Part shown: one piece after another, positions 35,580-48,258 of the stretch
Layout of the letters: every line of letters starts with the position of its first letter
Numbering within the stretch: the stretch's first letter is position 1
Assembly: GCA_029582165.1 (NCBI GenBank)
Contig: CM055873.1
Span: 42,587,295-42,651,294, forward strand
Direction of reading: 5' to 3'
Source: Portulaca oleracea
Lineage: Eukaryota > Streptophyta > Magnoliopsida > Caryophyllales > Portulacaceae
DNA length: 64,000 nt
Position numbers and translations under genes: made by a program
The notes under the pieces: model-generated
Told to the model about the DNA's origin: nothing
Database searches by the model: none
The model's input: only the letters and a program-made list of their open reading frames with translations

Positions 35580-36640
35580 TTATCTTTTCCCCCTTTGCAC
35601 TTGCCCTTCTTCACTCATGGAGTTTGAGATTGAATTCTCATGTTTTGAATTCTTACTGTGTTTTCCAACCTCTTCACTAGTTGTATCTTTAGTGTCGTTG
35701 GGATCCTTTGTTATCAAAGTATGCGGATGGACATAAATGTTTGCTTCTTTGACAAAAACTCCATATGAGCAATCACCAATTGTAAGAAGCATCTGACATT
35801 CAATTTTGGAAAAGACCTTAGTCAGAATCTTAATTCTCATGTTTTCAAAATGCTCCGCTATTACTGTACTCTGACCCAGACTTATCACCTTGCCCTAGTG
35901 TTGAACACATTGCCCCATTTCCACCTATGGAGGTACACCCTGAACATCACTCTAAACTCTTCTGTCCTCATATGTTTCATACCTTGTCCACTACCAATAA
36001 TGGGTCCTCCTTCCACGCTTAAAACAACTTCTAGCCACGCTTATAAGACATCCATCTCCTAATTTCTGAGAACAAAACCTCTCACTCCTTCGGGTTTTTA
36101 ACTGCTTCCTACACATCTGCCTCCTTTGGTAGTGTTATTATGAATTTTGTATTGGCGAAGGCTGTTATTCTCGAGATTGGCCTATAATTATGAATAATGG
36201 TTGTAGCTAGAGTTGGCAAGTCTCTTGGTTGGGGGATAATGCAAACAAGACTCCTTTGAAGTCATTCCATACAAATCTCATTAACCTCGCCCATAGCCTG
36301 CACAACCTTGAAGTTTTCCTCTATCTTCTCTACCGGCCCATGTTGTTTGCTTTCTCACCCAGGTCTTCTTTTCACTCTTTTTCCTTAAGGTAATCCTTTT
36401 CTTGTCTTGTTTAACTTGTATTATATTGCCTCTGACATTGTTTCCATCCATCTCCTTAAGCTTTCATTTGCTGATTCTTTCTCCCAAAAGTGCACAAAGC
36501 CAACTCTGCCCTTTGTCCCTTTTGTCTATGGTATGTATGCATCCTTCACCTTTCAAATATTTTCGAATATCCCTCTCAACCTAAATTTGTCTATCCTCTC
36601 TAATAAGTTTCCTACAAAAATTGCATGTTTATCGTAGATC
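35580..36640 (-). pseudogene. LINE ORF1 relic: RRM-like plus nucleic-acid-binding region
   Basis: Minus-strand translation with stops shows AIFVGNLLERIDKFRLRGIF and KGRVGFVHFWEKESA, the two strands of an RRM. Then follow EWLQRSLVCI, DLPTLATTIIHNYRPISRIT and FIITLPKEADV, seen in plant LINE ORF1 proteins, and a stretch ending MLLTIGDCSYGVFVKEANIY. At least eight stops interrupt it. Confidence 0.6.
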
Positions 36641-36659
36641 ACTCTCATATTCTCCCCTG

Positions 36660-37064
36660 TCTCTTTTCCTCTCTCTAAATTCCATTAAGAAATAGTACTA
36701 TCATATTTTCATTTTGAATAATAGCACTTCATATCGTTGTTGATTGATTGTAACTAACTTAAGAATTTGATATTTTAGTTTTATTGTAGATTTTGCCTAA
36801 ATTATATGGGTCAATTTCACTATTTAGGTAATTTGTCATATGCAAGTATTTCAACAGTTGAATCATATTATTCTTATATTGTATTTATTTTATATAAAAC
36901 TATTGTTAATATTTTTCCTATTACTACTATTAAAAATAAAGACATTTTTGTAAATATGTAACTAACACAAATCATAGTATTTTACGGCCATGAGTTTTGC
37001 TTATATATACTTTGTGTAGCATTTATAAATATGATAATTAACGATATCATATATATTATTTTCA
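36660..37064. other. Intergenic AT-rich DNA, nothing recognised
   Basis: No gene or element end seen between the LINE and the foldback element. Confidence 0.4.
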
Positions 37065-37500
37065 ATGCATTTTATTGAATATTAGCATAAAATTTAGGAT
37101 TTTTGGATCGTAATATACTCACATTATATTCTTTCGAGTATTAGATCGTAATATATTCACATTTATTATTGGATACTAATATACCAATATTTATATTTAA
37201 GCAATTTTAATGTACTTACCATGATTTTAATGGTGGTAAACTGGTCTAAAAGATGATTTAAGTGGGCTTGTATTGATTCTTTATGGGTCTCAGGAAGTTT
37301 CTACCGTCTGCCACATTATACTTAAGACTGGTTCACCACCATTAAAATCATAGTAAGTATATTAACATTACCTAGATATAAATGTTAGTATATTTGTATA
37401 ATTGTATCCAATAATAAATGTGAATATATTACAATATAATACCCCAAAAGATGGGTATATTACGATAAAAAATGCTAGAATTTAAATACATTTTATATAT
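37065..37500. mobile_element. Foldback element / hairpin with about 170-bp inverted arms
   Basis: A 25-bp perfect inverted match (37151-37175 with 37405-37429) and a 17-bp perfect match (ATGATTTTAATGGTGGT at 37221-37237 with 37335-37351) lie in longer, less perfect arms. The arms surround a loop of roughly 70 bp. No coding capacity. Superfamily unclear; the target duplication could not be fixed. Confidence 0.7.
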
Positions 37501-37545
37501 GACATCACTTAAGTCATGCATTTACCGTGTGCGTCTCAAAACTAG

Positions 37546-37795
37546 TACTACATCCGTCCCAAAATGTTTGTCACAATAACTAATTCATTTGTTTACAATT
37601 GCAACGATTGTAATTACATTTTTACCCCTAATTAATAAATTTATCACTTTGTACAATTCCAACAATTATTAATCTCAATAAATAAAGGGGTAGTTTGGGT
37701 AAGGTATAAACTTTTCATCCCAAATTCAAAGCGTATTGATTTTCCCAAGTTAGTTGGGATGAGAAAGAAATTGGGACAAATGTAGCACAATATAA
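37546..37795. mobile_element. Stowaway-like MITE upstream of GDI
   Basis: CTACATCCGTCCCAAAATG at the left matches the inverted right end CTACATTTGTCCCAATTTC, bordered by TA. About 245 bp. It lies about 300 bp upstream of the GDI ATG, so it may be in the promoter. Confidence 0.55.
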
Positions 37796-38099
37796 TATAA
37801 TACTAGTAACAAAAGTAGGGAAATGTATGTTATCCTCGTATTTATCATGTTGCTTGTTACGTGCATATAAGTAACAAACCATAATCAATTAGATTAGATC
37901 CTAAACCTTTTTCATCTTAATCATTAATTGAAAAACACTATCCTTGGGTGATTCTCCCTGACAAATGTCAATCTATCCTCTTCATCAATTTATACATTAA
38001 CTCTTTTCGACATTCTTCCCTCTATCATTTCCTCTCCAATATCAATCGTCCTTGAATACCTCGATCATTTGATCGATCTGTTGTCATTTGTGAGTGACC

Positions 38100-41000
38100 A
38101 TGGATGAAGAGTATGATGTCATAGTCCTTGGAACGGGTCTCAAAGAATGCATTCTCAGTGGTCTTCTCTCTGTTGATCGCCTCAAGGTTTTCCTTAATTT
38201 CCCCCATTTTCCTTTTTTAGATTAATTTTGAATTGTTTTTCCCAATTATGGTTAAATTTTCATTTTACTGCAGTGAGTATCAGGAAATCTAATGATCCAT
38301 CCTCACATTCGTATTCGTATATGATTATGGTTGTTCTATTCGAAATGGGTCCCTTTTTATTTGTTTGTTTTCATGATGTAGACAGAGAATTAATGAATCT
38401 ATGTATGTAGCCTCATTTCATTTTGTTGATTATGCATTGTAATTTTGTTAATTTCATGAAATAATTTCTCGGATTCCTTCTTGTTATTGAATGCCGACTG
38501 GGAAAACATTGTAGGGTGATTGTTTCAATTTTTAGTGGCCCAACTTAGCTATATTTGTAGAATGCATACTTTTGTTTCTTTGTTTAGTCGAGTGCCTGAG
38601 TTTTGTCAAAATGGAAGAGACAAATTTCATAATTTCATGAGTGAATTGGATCAATTTGAATTCAATTTTTATGAGACAACATGTTGTGGTCATTGAGAGG
38701 CATATGCTGATAAGAGCATGTTGTTCATGCTCTTCTTAAGCTTAAGAGGAGAAAAACTTTTCTTTCACAAGAATCAATGGTGGCTTATAACTAATGCTTT
38801 TTCACAAGTGCATATTGTAGATTATGTCTTTTCTTAAATATAACAATGAGTTTGTGCACTGTAATTGTGGTCTTCAGGAGTTTACTATCTCAGTAGCAGT
38901 TTTGATGTATTACTATTTTGGATGAAGGTCAATTGTTAACCTTTATGTCGCTATTCTAGCTATTTTTTTTTGAACAAAAAAATATTGTTATCCAATGCGT
39001 TTATCAACTGACAAGTTCGCATCATAGATATATAAATTTGCAAAAAACAAAAGTTGGTTAGCAAAAAAAATGAAAACCCACAAAAACGAATGATACCGAC
39101 AACCTTAATAAGCGCAACACAAAGCTAAAACTGATGAAACTATTCTTAAAGTAATTCACGGCTTCCTCTTGGCCTCTAATAATCGACATGCCTATCGCTT
39201 TGCTAAGTTCTTTTTGGTTCTGCATGTTGTTCTAGTTGTTTTATGCAATGCTATTGTACTATGTCTTACAACATTTAACCGAATATAATGCTGGTCATTT
39301 TCCAGTAAGGCTCTCTAGCTAAATGAGCGAGCCGTTTTAAGCCATTTTTTTTTTATGTTTTAATCTTCTGTGCTTCTCTCTATTAGACTTTTATTAACCA
39401 CTGTTCGAAATTTAGGTCCTACATATGGATAGAAATGATTACTATGGAGGAGAGTCAACTTCTCTATATCTCAATCAGGTATTTGAGCAAAGATCATAAT
39501 ACAGTTAAGTCTTTGCTACGAGTTTGTGTAAAATGCATTTACCCTAATTCTTGAGTAATTATGTGTGATTGTAGTTGTGGAAGAAGTTCAGGGGAAATGA
39601 TCAAGCTCCTGCACATCTGGGTTCCAGCAGAGACTACAATGTTGATATGATGCCGAAGGTTTCCTCACCCCCCAATTGCTAATTATCATTCTCTTTGAAG
39701 CGTTTAGTATTTTGCTTTGCCCCGCTTTTTATTCTTCGTCTCATTTTTCTTCTCGTCCATGATCAGTTCATAATGGCAAATGGCACTCTTGTTCGCGTCC
39801 TCATTCATACAGATGTCACAAAGTATCTCTATTTTAAGGCTGTTGATGGTAGTTATGTGTTCAATAAAGGAAAGGTATAATGTTGTGCCATCACTAATAT
39901 GCTTTAATTAACATGTATTTGATTATCTTGACTCTTTATATATGACATAATCTTACATTTATTCTTTTTGTTGCTAATTCTTGGGACAGATTCACAAAGT
40001 GCCAGCTACAGATATGGAGGCCCTTAAATCTCCTTTGATGGGATTGTTTGAAAAACGCCGTGCTCGGAAATTCTTTATTTATGTACAAGACTACGATGAG
40101 AATGATCCAAAAACACACGAGGGCATGGATTTGAAGAAAGTGACTACTAAAGAACTTATTTCGTATGCTCTTCAACTTTACAATTGTGGTATCTATTTTA
40201 TCATGTTTGAATTAGATCATATATTCATATACCCCTTACTGATGGATATGCTACGTACAAAAAAAAAAAAACCCCTCTTTCTCTTCATCATATGACCTTT
40301 TGTCCATTCCAATTTTTTGAAAGATTTAGTTATCAAACTGGGCATGACTACATTCTTCTCATTGCTTTCGTTTAGTTAAACTTTATGGTTTATCTACGTA
40401 GAAAGATATTAAAATTTTGAATCGTCTTCTTATGTGTCTATTCTTGCTTTTACACATGTTCATTTGCTTGGTGTAAAATTATTTTGTAGAAAATATGGTC
40501 TCGATGACAACACTGTTGACTTCATTGGTCATGCGTTGGCACTTCATAGAGATGACCGCTATCTGAAGGAACCAGCTATAGACACTGTGAAGAGAATGAA
40601 GGTGATTCAGTTCAACAGTTATAAGTACTTCCTATGTGGTATTTTTATGGCTCATTTAGATAATATTTCATAAGTACTTATTCGTGTTTTTCTTGCTCAA
40701 CAGTTATATGCAGAGTCTTTGATACGATTTCAAGGAGGATCACCATACATATATCCATTGTATGGATTAGGCGAACTCCCTCAGGTTTAATGTCTGAACC
40801 TTTGGTACACTCTTTTGATTTTAAATATGCTACCCATATTCTAATCATATTTGTTTTCTTGTTCTATTGTATTAAACTCACTGTTCTCTCTTTGACATTT
40901 CAACCTTTGGGATGTTTCACTATTGAATTAACGAACTGACATACATCTTTTATTCAGGCTTTTGCGCGGCTGAGTGCTGTTTACGGTGGAACATACATGC

Positions 41001-42264
41001 TGAACAAGCCTGATTGCAAGGTTCTTATGCCTTTTCTTTTAGGAATTCTCTGTTCTTGCGGATTTTTTATGGACGTAAGTTGCTGAACTATTTGAACTTG
41101 GTCATCATTATTGTCAGGTCGAATTCGATGATGGTGGCAAAGTTATAGGTGTAACATCTGAAGGAGAGACTGCCAAGTGTAAGAAAGTTGTCTGTGATCC
41201 CTCTTATCTTCCTAATAAGGTATAACATCTTTGAACAAGATCAACATGCATCTTAGTCCATGCAATACATTCTTGTAATTCTGGCAATGGACTCTCTTAC
41301 ACCATTGGGATTTATGGGAACTATATTAGTCAATTCCCTATTAACTTCTACAGTATATTATGTGGCAATGATAAGTTTGATTTGTTATGTATATGTTGTT
41401 ACATGCGTGTGATCTTATATTCGAACATCTGAATAGGTGAAAAAGGTGGGAAAGGTTGCAAGGGCCATTGCCATAATGAACCACCCAATCCCACACACCG
41501 ATGATTCACATTCTGTCCAGATTATCCTGCCACAAAAACAATTGGGTCATAAATCAGACATGTAAGTGATTCCTATTGAGTAGATTGCATTCATAGATAT
41601 GTTTGATGATTTCTACAATGAAGATTTTGATGCTAACATGGGTACTTTTGTACTGACGTACACATATTCTGGCAGGTATGTTTTTTGTTGTTCGTATTCT
41701 CACAATGTGGCACCAAAGGGAAAATACATTGCTTTTGTATCCACAGAGGCAGAGACTGATAACCCTCAAACTGAACTAAAGCCTGGTGTAGACTTGCTGG
41801 GACCAGTCGAGGAGATGTTTTATGATATTTATGACAGATATGAGCCAGTGAATGACCCTTCTAAGGATAATTGCTTTATATCAATGGTTTGAGCATTTTC
41901 CCATCTCTACAACCTTGATCTTCGTGAGTTTCTTGGATCATTTTTGCTCAAAACTAGTTGTAATTGATATCTACATTTTGCGTAGAGTTATGATGCCACA
42001 ACACACTTTGAGTCAACTGTTACAGATGTGCTCAACATGTACACAAAGATAACTGGGAAGGTATATCAAACTTGATACTTTTGAGGTTGCTTTTTCCCCA
42101 TTTCTCAAATATTGCAGGACAGTGTGTGTGTGGCAGCTCTGTGGAAAGGAAACTCCAACAATCCTCCCTTAAAGAAACACTGATTATGCCTTTTTTTTTT
42201 GCAACTTTTATAGGTTTTGGACCTGAATGTGGATCTGAGTGCTGCCAGTGCTGCTGAAGAGTGA
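38100..42264 (+). CDS. GDI: Rab GDP dissociation inhibitor (GDI), 444 aa, 13 exons
   Basis: Exons: 38100-38186, 39416-39478, 39575-39658, 39767-39874, 39990-40162, 40490-40601, 40704-40784, 40958-41020, 41118-41219, 41437-41561, 41676-41886, 41986-42060 and 42214-42264. All introns are GT-AG and the frame is open throughout. The product starts [20 protein letters not shown] (nucleotide-binding-like N-terminal region) and carries [11 protein letters not shown], the Rab-platform segment [32 protein letters not shown] and [19 protein letters not shown]. It ends LSAASAAEE. The length equals that of known plant GDIs (about 445 aa). GDI extracts GDP-bound prenylated Rab GTPases from membranes, holds them in the cytosol and returns them for new rounds of vesicle traffic. 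It lacks the inserts that distinguish the related Rab escort proteins. Intron 1 is the longest (1.2 kb). The gene looks intact; the start is the only ATG giving the conserved N-terminus. Confidence 0.97.
38955..39230 (-). mobile_element. Possible LINE 3'-end fragment in GDI intron 1
   Basis: A T-run followed by GAACAAAAAAATA at 38960-38985 reads as a poly(A)-type tail on the minus strand, with more balanced sequence beyond it up to about 39230. No coding match was seen; this is a weak call from the tail pattern alone. Confidence 0.25.
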
Positions 42265-43831
42265 AGAAGAATATCAGTTTGGTTTTTGCTTATCCGACAA
42301 AACACTGCTGGGCCACGTCAGTGTCATTTGGCTGATGTGTACGTGCCAGTTAAGTGTGAACTGAAGCAAAGCTTTAAATTTGTGTTTTGAAGCTTTACAT
42401 ACATAGGACATATACATTTTCAAGTGTTATTGCTGTCAATTATGCTTTCTATTTTTTGGGGTGTTACTGGTTTCAGTCTTAATCTTAACTCTAATTGAAT
42501 ACTTCTCATTTCATTGATGCTTCACGTTTGTGCAAATTATCCTTGAATATTTTCCTTTACTTTTTTTCGGCATTATTTGGCACTCCAACTTTTCATCAAC
42601 ATGGTTTGATGGGAATGTTATTTTGATCACCCTTAATTATATTTGTCGGTCATTGTTTTTTAAATTATTCAAAGCCAAATATAAAAAGTTGGAAATGTCG
42701 AAGCCCCTACAAACTACAAATCAACAAAACAAAAGACGCAACCTCCTTCATAATCAACACATTAGTAAGGATGCGAATTCTTTCGTTGTGGTGACCATAA
42801 AGAGACTCCATCTTCTAGTTATTGTTTAAACAATGTAGCATTTTTATGCATTCTTGCAATCATGCTAACTAAAAGCTTAACTGATACTTGAAGACATGAT
42901 GATAGTTTTATACTCTACTAGCCCCTCACACGAATGCCTTTTAGGATAGAAGAGTAGATGTTGTAAGGACTCACTTTAACCTTGTACAAATAAACATGGG
43001 GTTATTGAAATTGGAATCTAAGATATCATATTATTGTGTCTTTGATACCTTATAAAACCAACTTAGCCAAAGGGTTAGCACAATCTATTATAATTGCTTC
43101 AACTATGAATTAGATATACAATGCTTATTTTCTACGATCGATACTTTGTTGAAGATTTTTCTGATCAAGGTGAAGTGCTATAAGGGCCAGTTTTGCATGA
43201 TACTCTTTGAACGCGCAGTAAAAAATAAAGCTTTATTGTAAATGAGTAGCTCAGAGAAAGCATGGTGCGATGGACCCCCTAAATTTTCGTGTAATATTGC
43301 TTATTACAAGAATACAGTGTTATAAATATGTGAAATTAATTCAAGTTCTAGTATTATGGATCGCAATTATAAGACGAAAACTAATAGTCCATGCTACACA
43401 AGAGCCTTTGTTAGAACTCTAGCTTCATCAGTTGTAATTAATTATTATGTCTACATAAGATAGTCGTAGTTACAAATGACATAGAGTAAAGTTAAACTTT
43501 GGCTAGATAATATATTGCGATGTCAAGTGGCAACAAACAATAGATAATAAGAATGTCACTAAGCATAAGACAGAGGAGTATATGGTAATAAATCAAACAA
43601 AATTAAAGGTTAGACAATTTTCTTTTTGCAGAAATAAATATGAAGATGGATATAGGTGAAATGAATGAGAGGTCATGACAGCAGAAAACTAGTAGTAGTT
43701 AGGGTTATAGTATCTAAGATGAGGCTGTAATTAAAGGTTAGACAATAAATTATATTAGTAACGACAAATAAAATACCAACCATATTGGTTAGCCATCCAG
43801 AAATATACAAAAGAGAATAATTTACATACAC
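42265..43831. other. GDI 3' UTR and intergenic DNA
   Basis: The GDI 3' UTR probably ends near 42450-42520. From there to the MLO relic no gene is recognised; short frames have no known content. Confidence 0.45.
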
Positions 43832-46386
43832 TATGACGAGCCTTGGGATGATGTAGGCAAGAGTTCCATTTTGACATGAGTTGAAACCAAATAGAACCTG
43901 TATGTAATATAACCAATGTTAGTTTCAGGTATATCAAATTTACAACATGCATGGATTTATAATTAATTACGTACCCAGACCCAGAAGAAAATGGCAATCT
44001 CAAAGGAGATTTGGAAGAGAGTAATATGGATGAGAATGAGGAAGTACCTGGGATTGTTGCACCAAAAGTGTTCATCCGAAGGTCTAACTTCTGGTTGATC
44101 TCCGAAAAGGATACTGCCCTTGTTTTTCACTTCTTTGGCCAACTCGCTCACCACATGCACCAACTTCGCTCCAATAAGCAGGACCAGCTGCACCACGTTA
44201 CGTTCATTTTACCAAAAATTAACAACGTTAGTTTTGGTTAATTAAACACCACCGTCCACCATTGTTGGTTATGTTCTTTCAAAGATAGAGAACTTCGTAA
44301 ATAAACGCCAACTTACCCCAAGAGGAACAAAAGCTAACCAAAAATACAAGTTCCAGCCTACAAGTGTTGATCATAATAAGTATGTTGCCATTAGTCATAT
44401 TGTATGTTTGACAATGTAGATATATAATGCAACAATTTGTCTCTTTTTGCTATTATCTAGTGAGTAAAAACTGCTACATGTTAGTTAGAAAAACTTTAGT
44501 TAAATTCGAATTCTTAGACATGACATCAGAATCTTTCTCAACAACAAATCTTAGGTTCAAATCTCTATCCTCATGTTTATTACTAGTAATTAGGCAGATA
44601 GTAGATCTTTAATTTGCAGCATTCGCCTGTCATTTATGATTATAAAATTATTTTTAAACTTTCTACTATCATTTAAACATTTGGTTGAATGAGCTCTAAA
44701 AATCCAATTCATCTATGCATTTTTACACCAAAAAATTAACGGCAATTGCAAGAAAGTAATAATATGTCCGTACCAGCAACATTAAGCAGGAGAAAGACAA
44801 CCATGAATATCCAAAGATACCAGCTGAAACAAACATAACCAAAGTAACAATTTGTTATGACTCTTTTCCCCATGTTTTAAAGAAATAATTTCATAAGTGT
44901 GAGAAAAAAAAATAAAGTCACGTACACTTGATAAATTACATGCATAGGGGGAAAAAGATTGTATATTGTACTTATACGAGATGTGATTAATTAGTTACCT
45001 TACACCCATGACATTGGTGAAATCAGATTCATAAGCACCCAATATAAACTTATGAAAGTCAAACTTTTTATATCCATTGCAATGAACCTGTAAAACATTA
45101 GCAATAATATATGTGTGAGTTAATTGCTTAATCTCTAAATGTTTTTCAATGAACTTATCCAAGTTGTGTATAACTACATACTCTCATTGTTCATCTTGTA
45201 TAATTACCAAAATCAAAACATGGAATGAAATATTTTTTAATGTTTGAAATTTATACTAAATGCAATAAATAATGAGTTAATAATAATTAATTACTTATAT
45301 GAAACTTGCTCGTAGTACTTCATAATCTGCTGCATCTAGTGACCAGTACAGGTGCCTGAAGAATGAAATCTACATGAATGTAAATAGTGTTAAAGAAAAA
45401 CAATGATGATAATAAATAAAACAAAATTTTCAAACATGTTAATTTATTAGGATATAGGATCACTTGTTTTTTTGTTTTTTAATAAAGACATATAATACTT
45501 ACCAACCAACTCAAGTAAAAATTGTCAGTATCATAAGCATATTTCTTGATAAAAGTGCTGCTATTGATGTCGTGTATTTGATTCTCATTGTCATTCTTTT
45601 CTGCATTTATTTTCATTACAAAAAATAATCATGAGTACGATCAAATGTTAATATATGTCTTTAAAAAATGAAAAGATTTACGATAATAAAAAAGTTAAAT
45701 TATGGGGGAAAAAAGAATGACCGTGTGTATTCTGTCATATTGCATAGATCTTAAGTAACAATTTAAAAAAATCAGAATTAGGCATTACCACTATCTTCAA
45801 TCTTTTTCTGTATAGCTTGCTCCCAGTGTCCCCATTGTTGTATCTAGGACATCACAAAAAATACAATACGTTATTGGAAAACAATTTTTGTGGAACTATC
45901 TCATCTCAAAAGGCCCAATAATGTTACAAAGCCCCTTTTCACTTTCTCAACCAAAAATTTTAAATGATGGTTGATGTTGCGGTGGTTTTTTTTTTTTTTC
46001 TAACAATTTTACTATTGATGAATACCAAATCATGTTAATCTTTTGTCCAATCCAGTGCGTAATAGTTTTGTTTAATTCAAATGAAGGGTCTACCTACTTT
46101 GAGTACTATAACTACTTTGAGTACTGCAGTTTGGATTGCTTTGGTTTCAGATCTTGTGTTAGTTTTTCTAAATCTAAGAACATCATGACCAGCACGTCCA
46201 ACACTCAAAAAAAAACTTATCATTTAAATTTAAGAATCAACATTTATATGATTAAAAAAAAGAATCAATAGTTATAAGTAACTAAAATAATATTCAACAT
46301 TTAAATTCAGGAAATTGGATTATGATAATCGAGAATATGTACAATGGGGTAATGATTATTTGAACTTCAGAAATATATATATCATT

Positions 46387-46654
46387 AGAGTTGGCAAAAT
46401 TTTGTGCGACTCGGATTACCCAAAATGTCCGACCCGGAAAAAACGGGTCTGGACGTAGATTTTTCGTACGAATTTTGATATTGACTGAATATTTGGACAT
46501 AAAGTTTCTCTTTTTTCTGTTGTCCGAACCCGATTTTAGCTTCGTTCGAATTGTCCGACCTGATTCGACCCGAAATAAAACCTGGCACGACATGAAATTC
46601 TCGTCTGAATTTGTTCGACCCAAATTTATCCGGACTCGAATTTTTGCCAGCGCT
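46387..46654. mobile_element. MITE with 10-bp target duplication in an MLO intron
   Basis: AGAGTTGGCAAAATTTTG faces (inverted) AGCGCTGGCAAAAATTCG. ATATATCATT is duplicated at 46377-46386 and 46655-46664, although part of that is simple AT. A 9-10 bp duplication suggests a Mutator-like origin. The interior is rich in CCGACCCG/CGGGTC words. Confidence 0.65.
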
Positions 46655-46968
46655 ATATATCATTCTAAGTCAAAAACTAAAAAATGTTTAGAGAATGCTA
46701 ACTAGACATATCCTGTGGAGTTCAACCAAAAAACATAGTCAACAACATATTTTCTATACCTTGTTAAGCAACTTGGTGGTGGTTTACAAAAATCCAAGAT
46801 ATTAAAAGTTTGCCTCTCTAAGGTACATTTTTTAAATTCAAATTATTATTATCCTACCATGTATAGGTTTCTTTACTATAATCCAAATTTCCTTTAGTTT
46901 AGCTTAAAAGTTTACCCACCAAAACCTTGAATTTGGCATCTTCTTAAAGGCCACTAAATTATACTTTA

Positions 46969-47941
46969 AGGGTGTGTTTGATACTTTGATTTGAGGAAAA
47001 TTCATTTTCCTGAAGAATGCTTTTCTTGTAAATTAATTTTCCTGGAAAATCTATTTGAAGTGATATTTAATTTAGAGAGAGATTTGGGAAGTTTGGGTGG
47101 ATGAAACTTGTACCACGATGAAGAAAATAAAACTTACATAAGTTGGAGTTCTTTATTTTTTTTCAAAGAAAGTGGCTGTAAACACAAATTTTCGGGTCTA
47201 AATAAATAAACACAAGAAATTAGGAAATAAATATAATATATTAATTTCAAAGGATTTTGGGTACAATCTCTATGTATTTGTTACAAAATAAATGTAACTT
47301 CTCCGATTCGATCTCTTTGAATGAACTTGAACGAGTCTTGAATGAATATGGTTTTGGATGAATGTGATCTTGAATGAATATAATCTTGGATGAATGTGGT
47401 CTTGAACGAGGGTCGTAGAGACTTGATCCCGATCAAGAGGAAGTGGTTTGATCTCCCATGAATGGACGGCACGAGCTTAAGCTTTGTTGTGCTTTTGTCT
47501 TCGAGAGCGGGATTGAGAGCTTTTGAGTTTTCCTTTGATGTTTTTCCACCCCTCAAAATGAAGGAGGAGGCTCTCTATTTATAGAGAATCTGGACCAACA
47601 TTCAGGCCCATTTTATTCCTTAAAAAAAAGGACAAATATTTATGTGTCATTCATGACACATGACGTAATTTAATTGACCAAAAATATAATGTCATTTAAT
47701 TTATCATTAAATGATCCACCATAATTAATTTTGACATATGGCGGATTATAATTGGCCGAATTAAAACAACTTGAATTTCCATGTGGCAAGTCTTGATTGG
47801 CTCACAAATTTATGTCTTCTACAGTGGCGAAATTCATTTTCTCTTAAAATAATTCTTTTTTTTTTTTTGTAATTTTTGTCCTCAAAAAGCAATATGGGAA
47901 AATCATTTTTTGAAAAGTAATTTTCTTTGAACCGAACACTC
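46969..47941. mobile_element. GTGTTTG-type MITE split by a solo LTR
   Basis: The left part (46969-47176) begins GGGTGTGTTTGATAC and is TTTTCC/GGAAAA-rich. The right part (47829-47941) ends GAACCGAACACTC and shares the same TTTTC composition, so together they resemble the element at 25080-25500. The ends are only loosely matched. Net length without the insertion is about 320 bp. Confidence 0.45.
47177..47823 (-). repeat. Solo LTR (647 bp) with perfect 5-bp target duplication
   Basis: The segment runs TGTAAACAC...TTCTACA (inverted TGTA/TACA ends) and is flanked by GTGGC at 47172-47176 and at 47824-47828. A minus-strand TATA box (CTATAAATAGAG) near 47573-47585 gives the orientation. 47310-47410 holds about five imperfect TTGAATGAATGTGATC units. 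No internal retroelement sequence adjoins it, so it is the product of LTR-LTR recombination. Confidence 0.85.
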
Positions 47942-48258
47942 GTCAAGTCTCTAAAAATCTTCATGTAAAATTGAGGCAATTATTTATATATCTTAATAAT
48001 CACAATAATCCAAATAGTATTGATGACAAAAGTGAAATTTTCCTTACAATGAATGTACTCTATTTTGCACATGGATAAAACACTAAATCAAATCTTGTTT
48101 TTATTTTTTCACAATAAAAATTAAGGGAAAAAAATGAAATTTACCTTGATGCTTCCAAGTAGAACCGTAACAACATTCATAACCAAACAGACTGACCATA
48201 GCTAATACGAAGATGAAGGTATGTAGGTCATGTATCGCATAATGAACGGGACTTTCCC

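Larger units (their letters stand above)
33767..36640 (-). mobile_element. Decayed LINE retrotransposon (minus strand)
   Basis: Order on the minus strand: an RRM-like ORF1 (36640-36480), a LINE ORF1 domain (about 36330-35640), a charged linker (35600-35110), then RT fragments (35019-34259) and tail sequence to 33767. The endonuclease and the first part of RT are missing between about 35110 and 35019, so the two halves are joined by a deletion. Many stops and frameshifts. No target duplication was identified. Confidence 0.7.
43832..48258 (-). pseudogene. MLO-like seven-membrane protein pseudogene (central part only)
   Basis: Nine minus-strand exon-like blocks encode consecutive MLO pieces: 48258-48145, 45843-45789, 45600-45503, 45369-45298, 45087-44999, 44823-44774, 44357-44317, 44187-43975 and 43897-about 43832. 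They read DLHTFIFVLA, WGHWEQAIQKK, ISFFRHLYWSLDAADYEVL, KFDFHKFILGAYESDF, WYLWIFMVVFLLLNVA, GWNLYFWLAFVPLG, LVLLIGAKLVHVVSELA, SDEHFW, and FNSCQNGTLAYIIPRLVI. MLO proteins are plasma-membrane calmodulin-binding proteins tied to powdery-mildew susceptibility and pollen or root growth. Two lesions are visible: a frameshift in the first block between FIFVLA and VCLVMNVVTVLLGSIK, and loss of the G of the donor after 45298 (TAAGT in place of GTAAGT). N-terminal exons and the C-terminal calmodulin-binding tail are not found. Introns carry later insertions. Confidence 0.8.

Noticed and set aside
44540..44570. GGTTCAAATCTC, a B-box-like word suggesting a tRNA or SINE
   Set aside because: No A box at the right distance and no cloverleaf could be formed.
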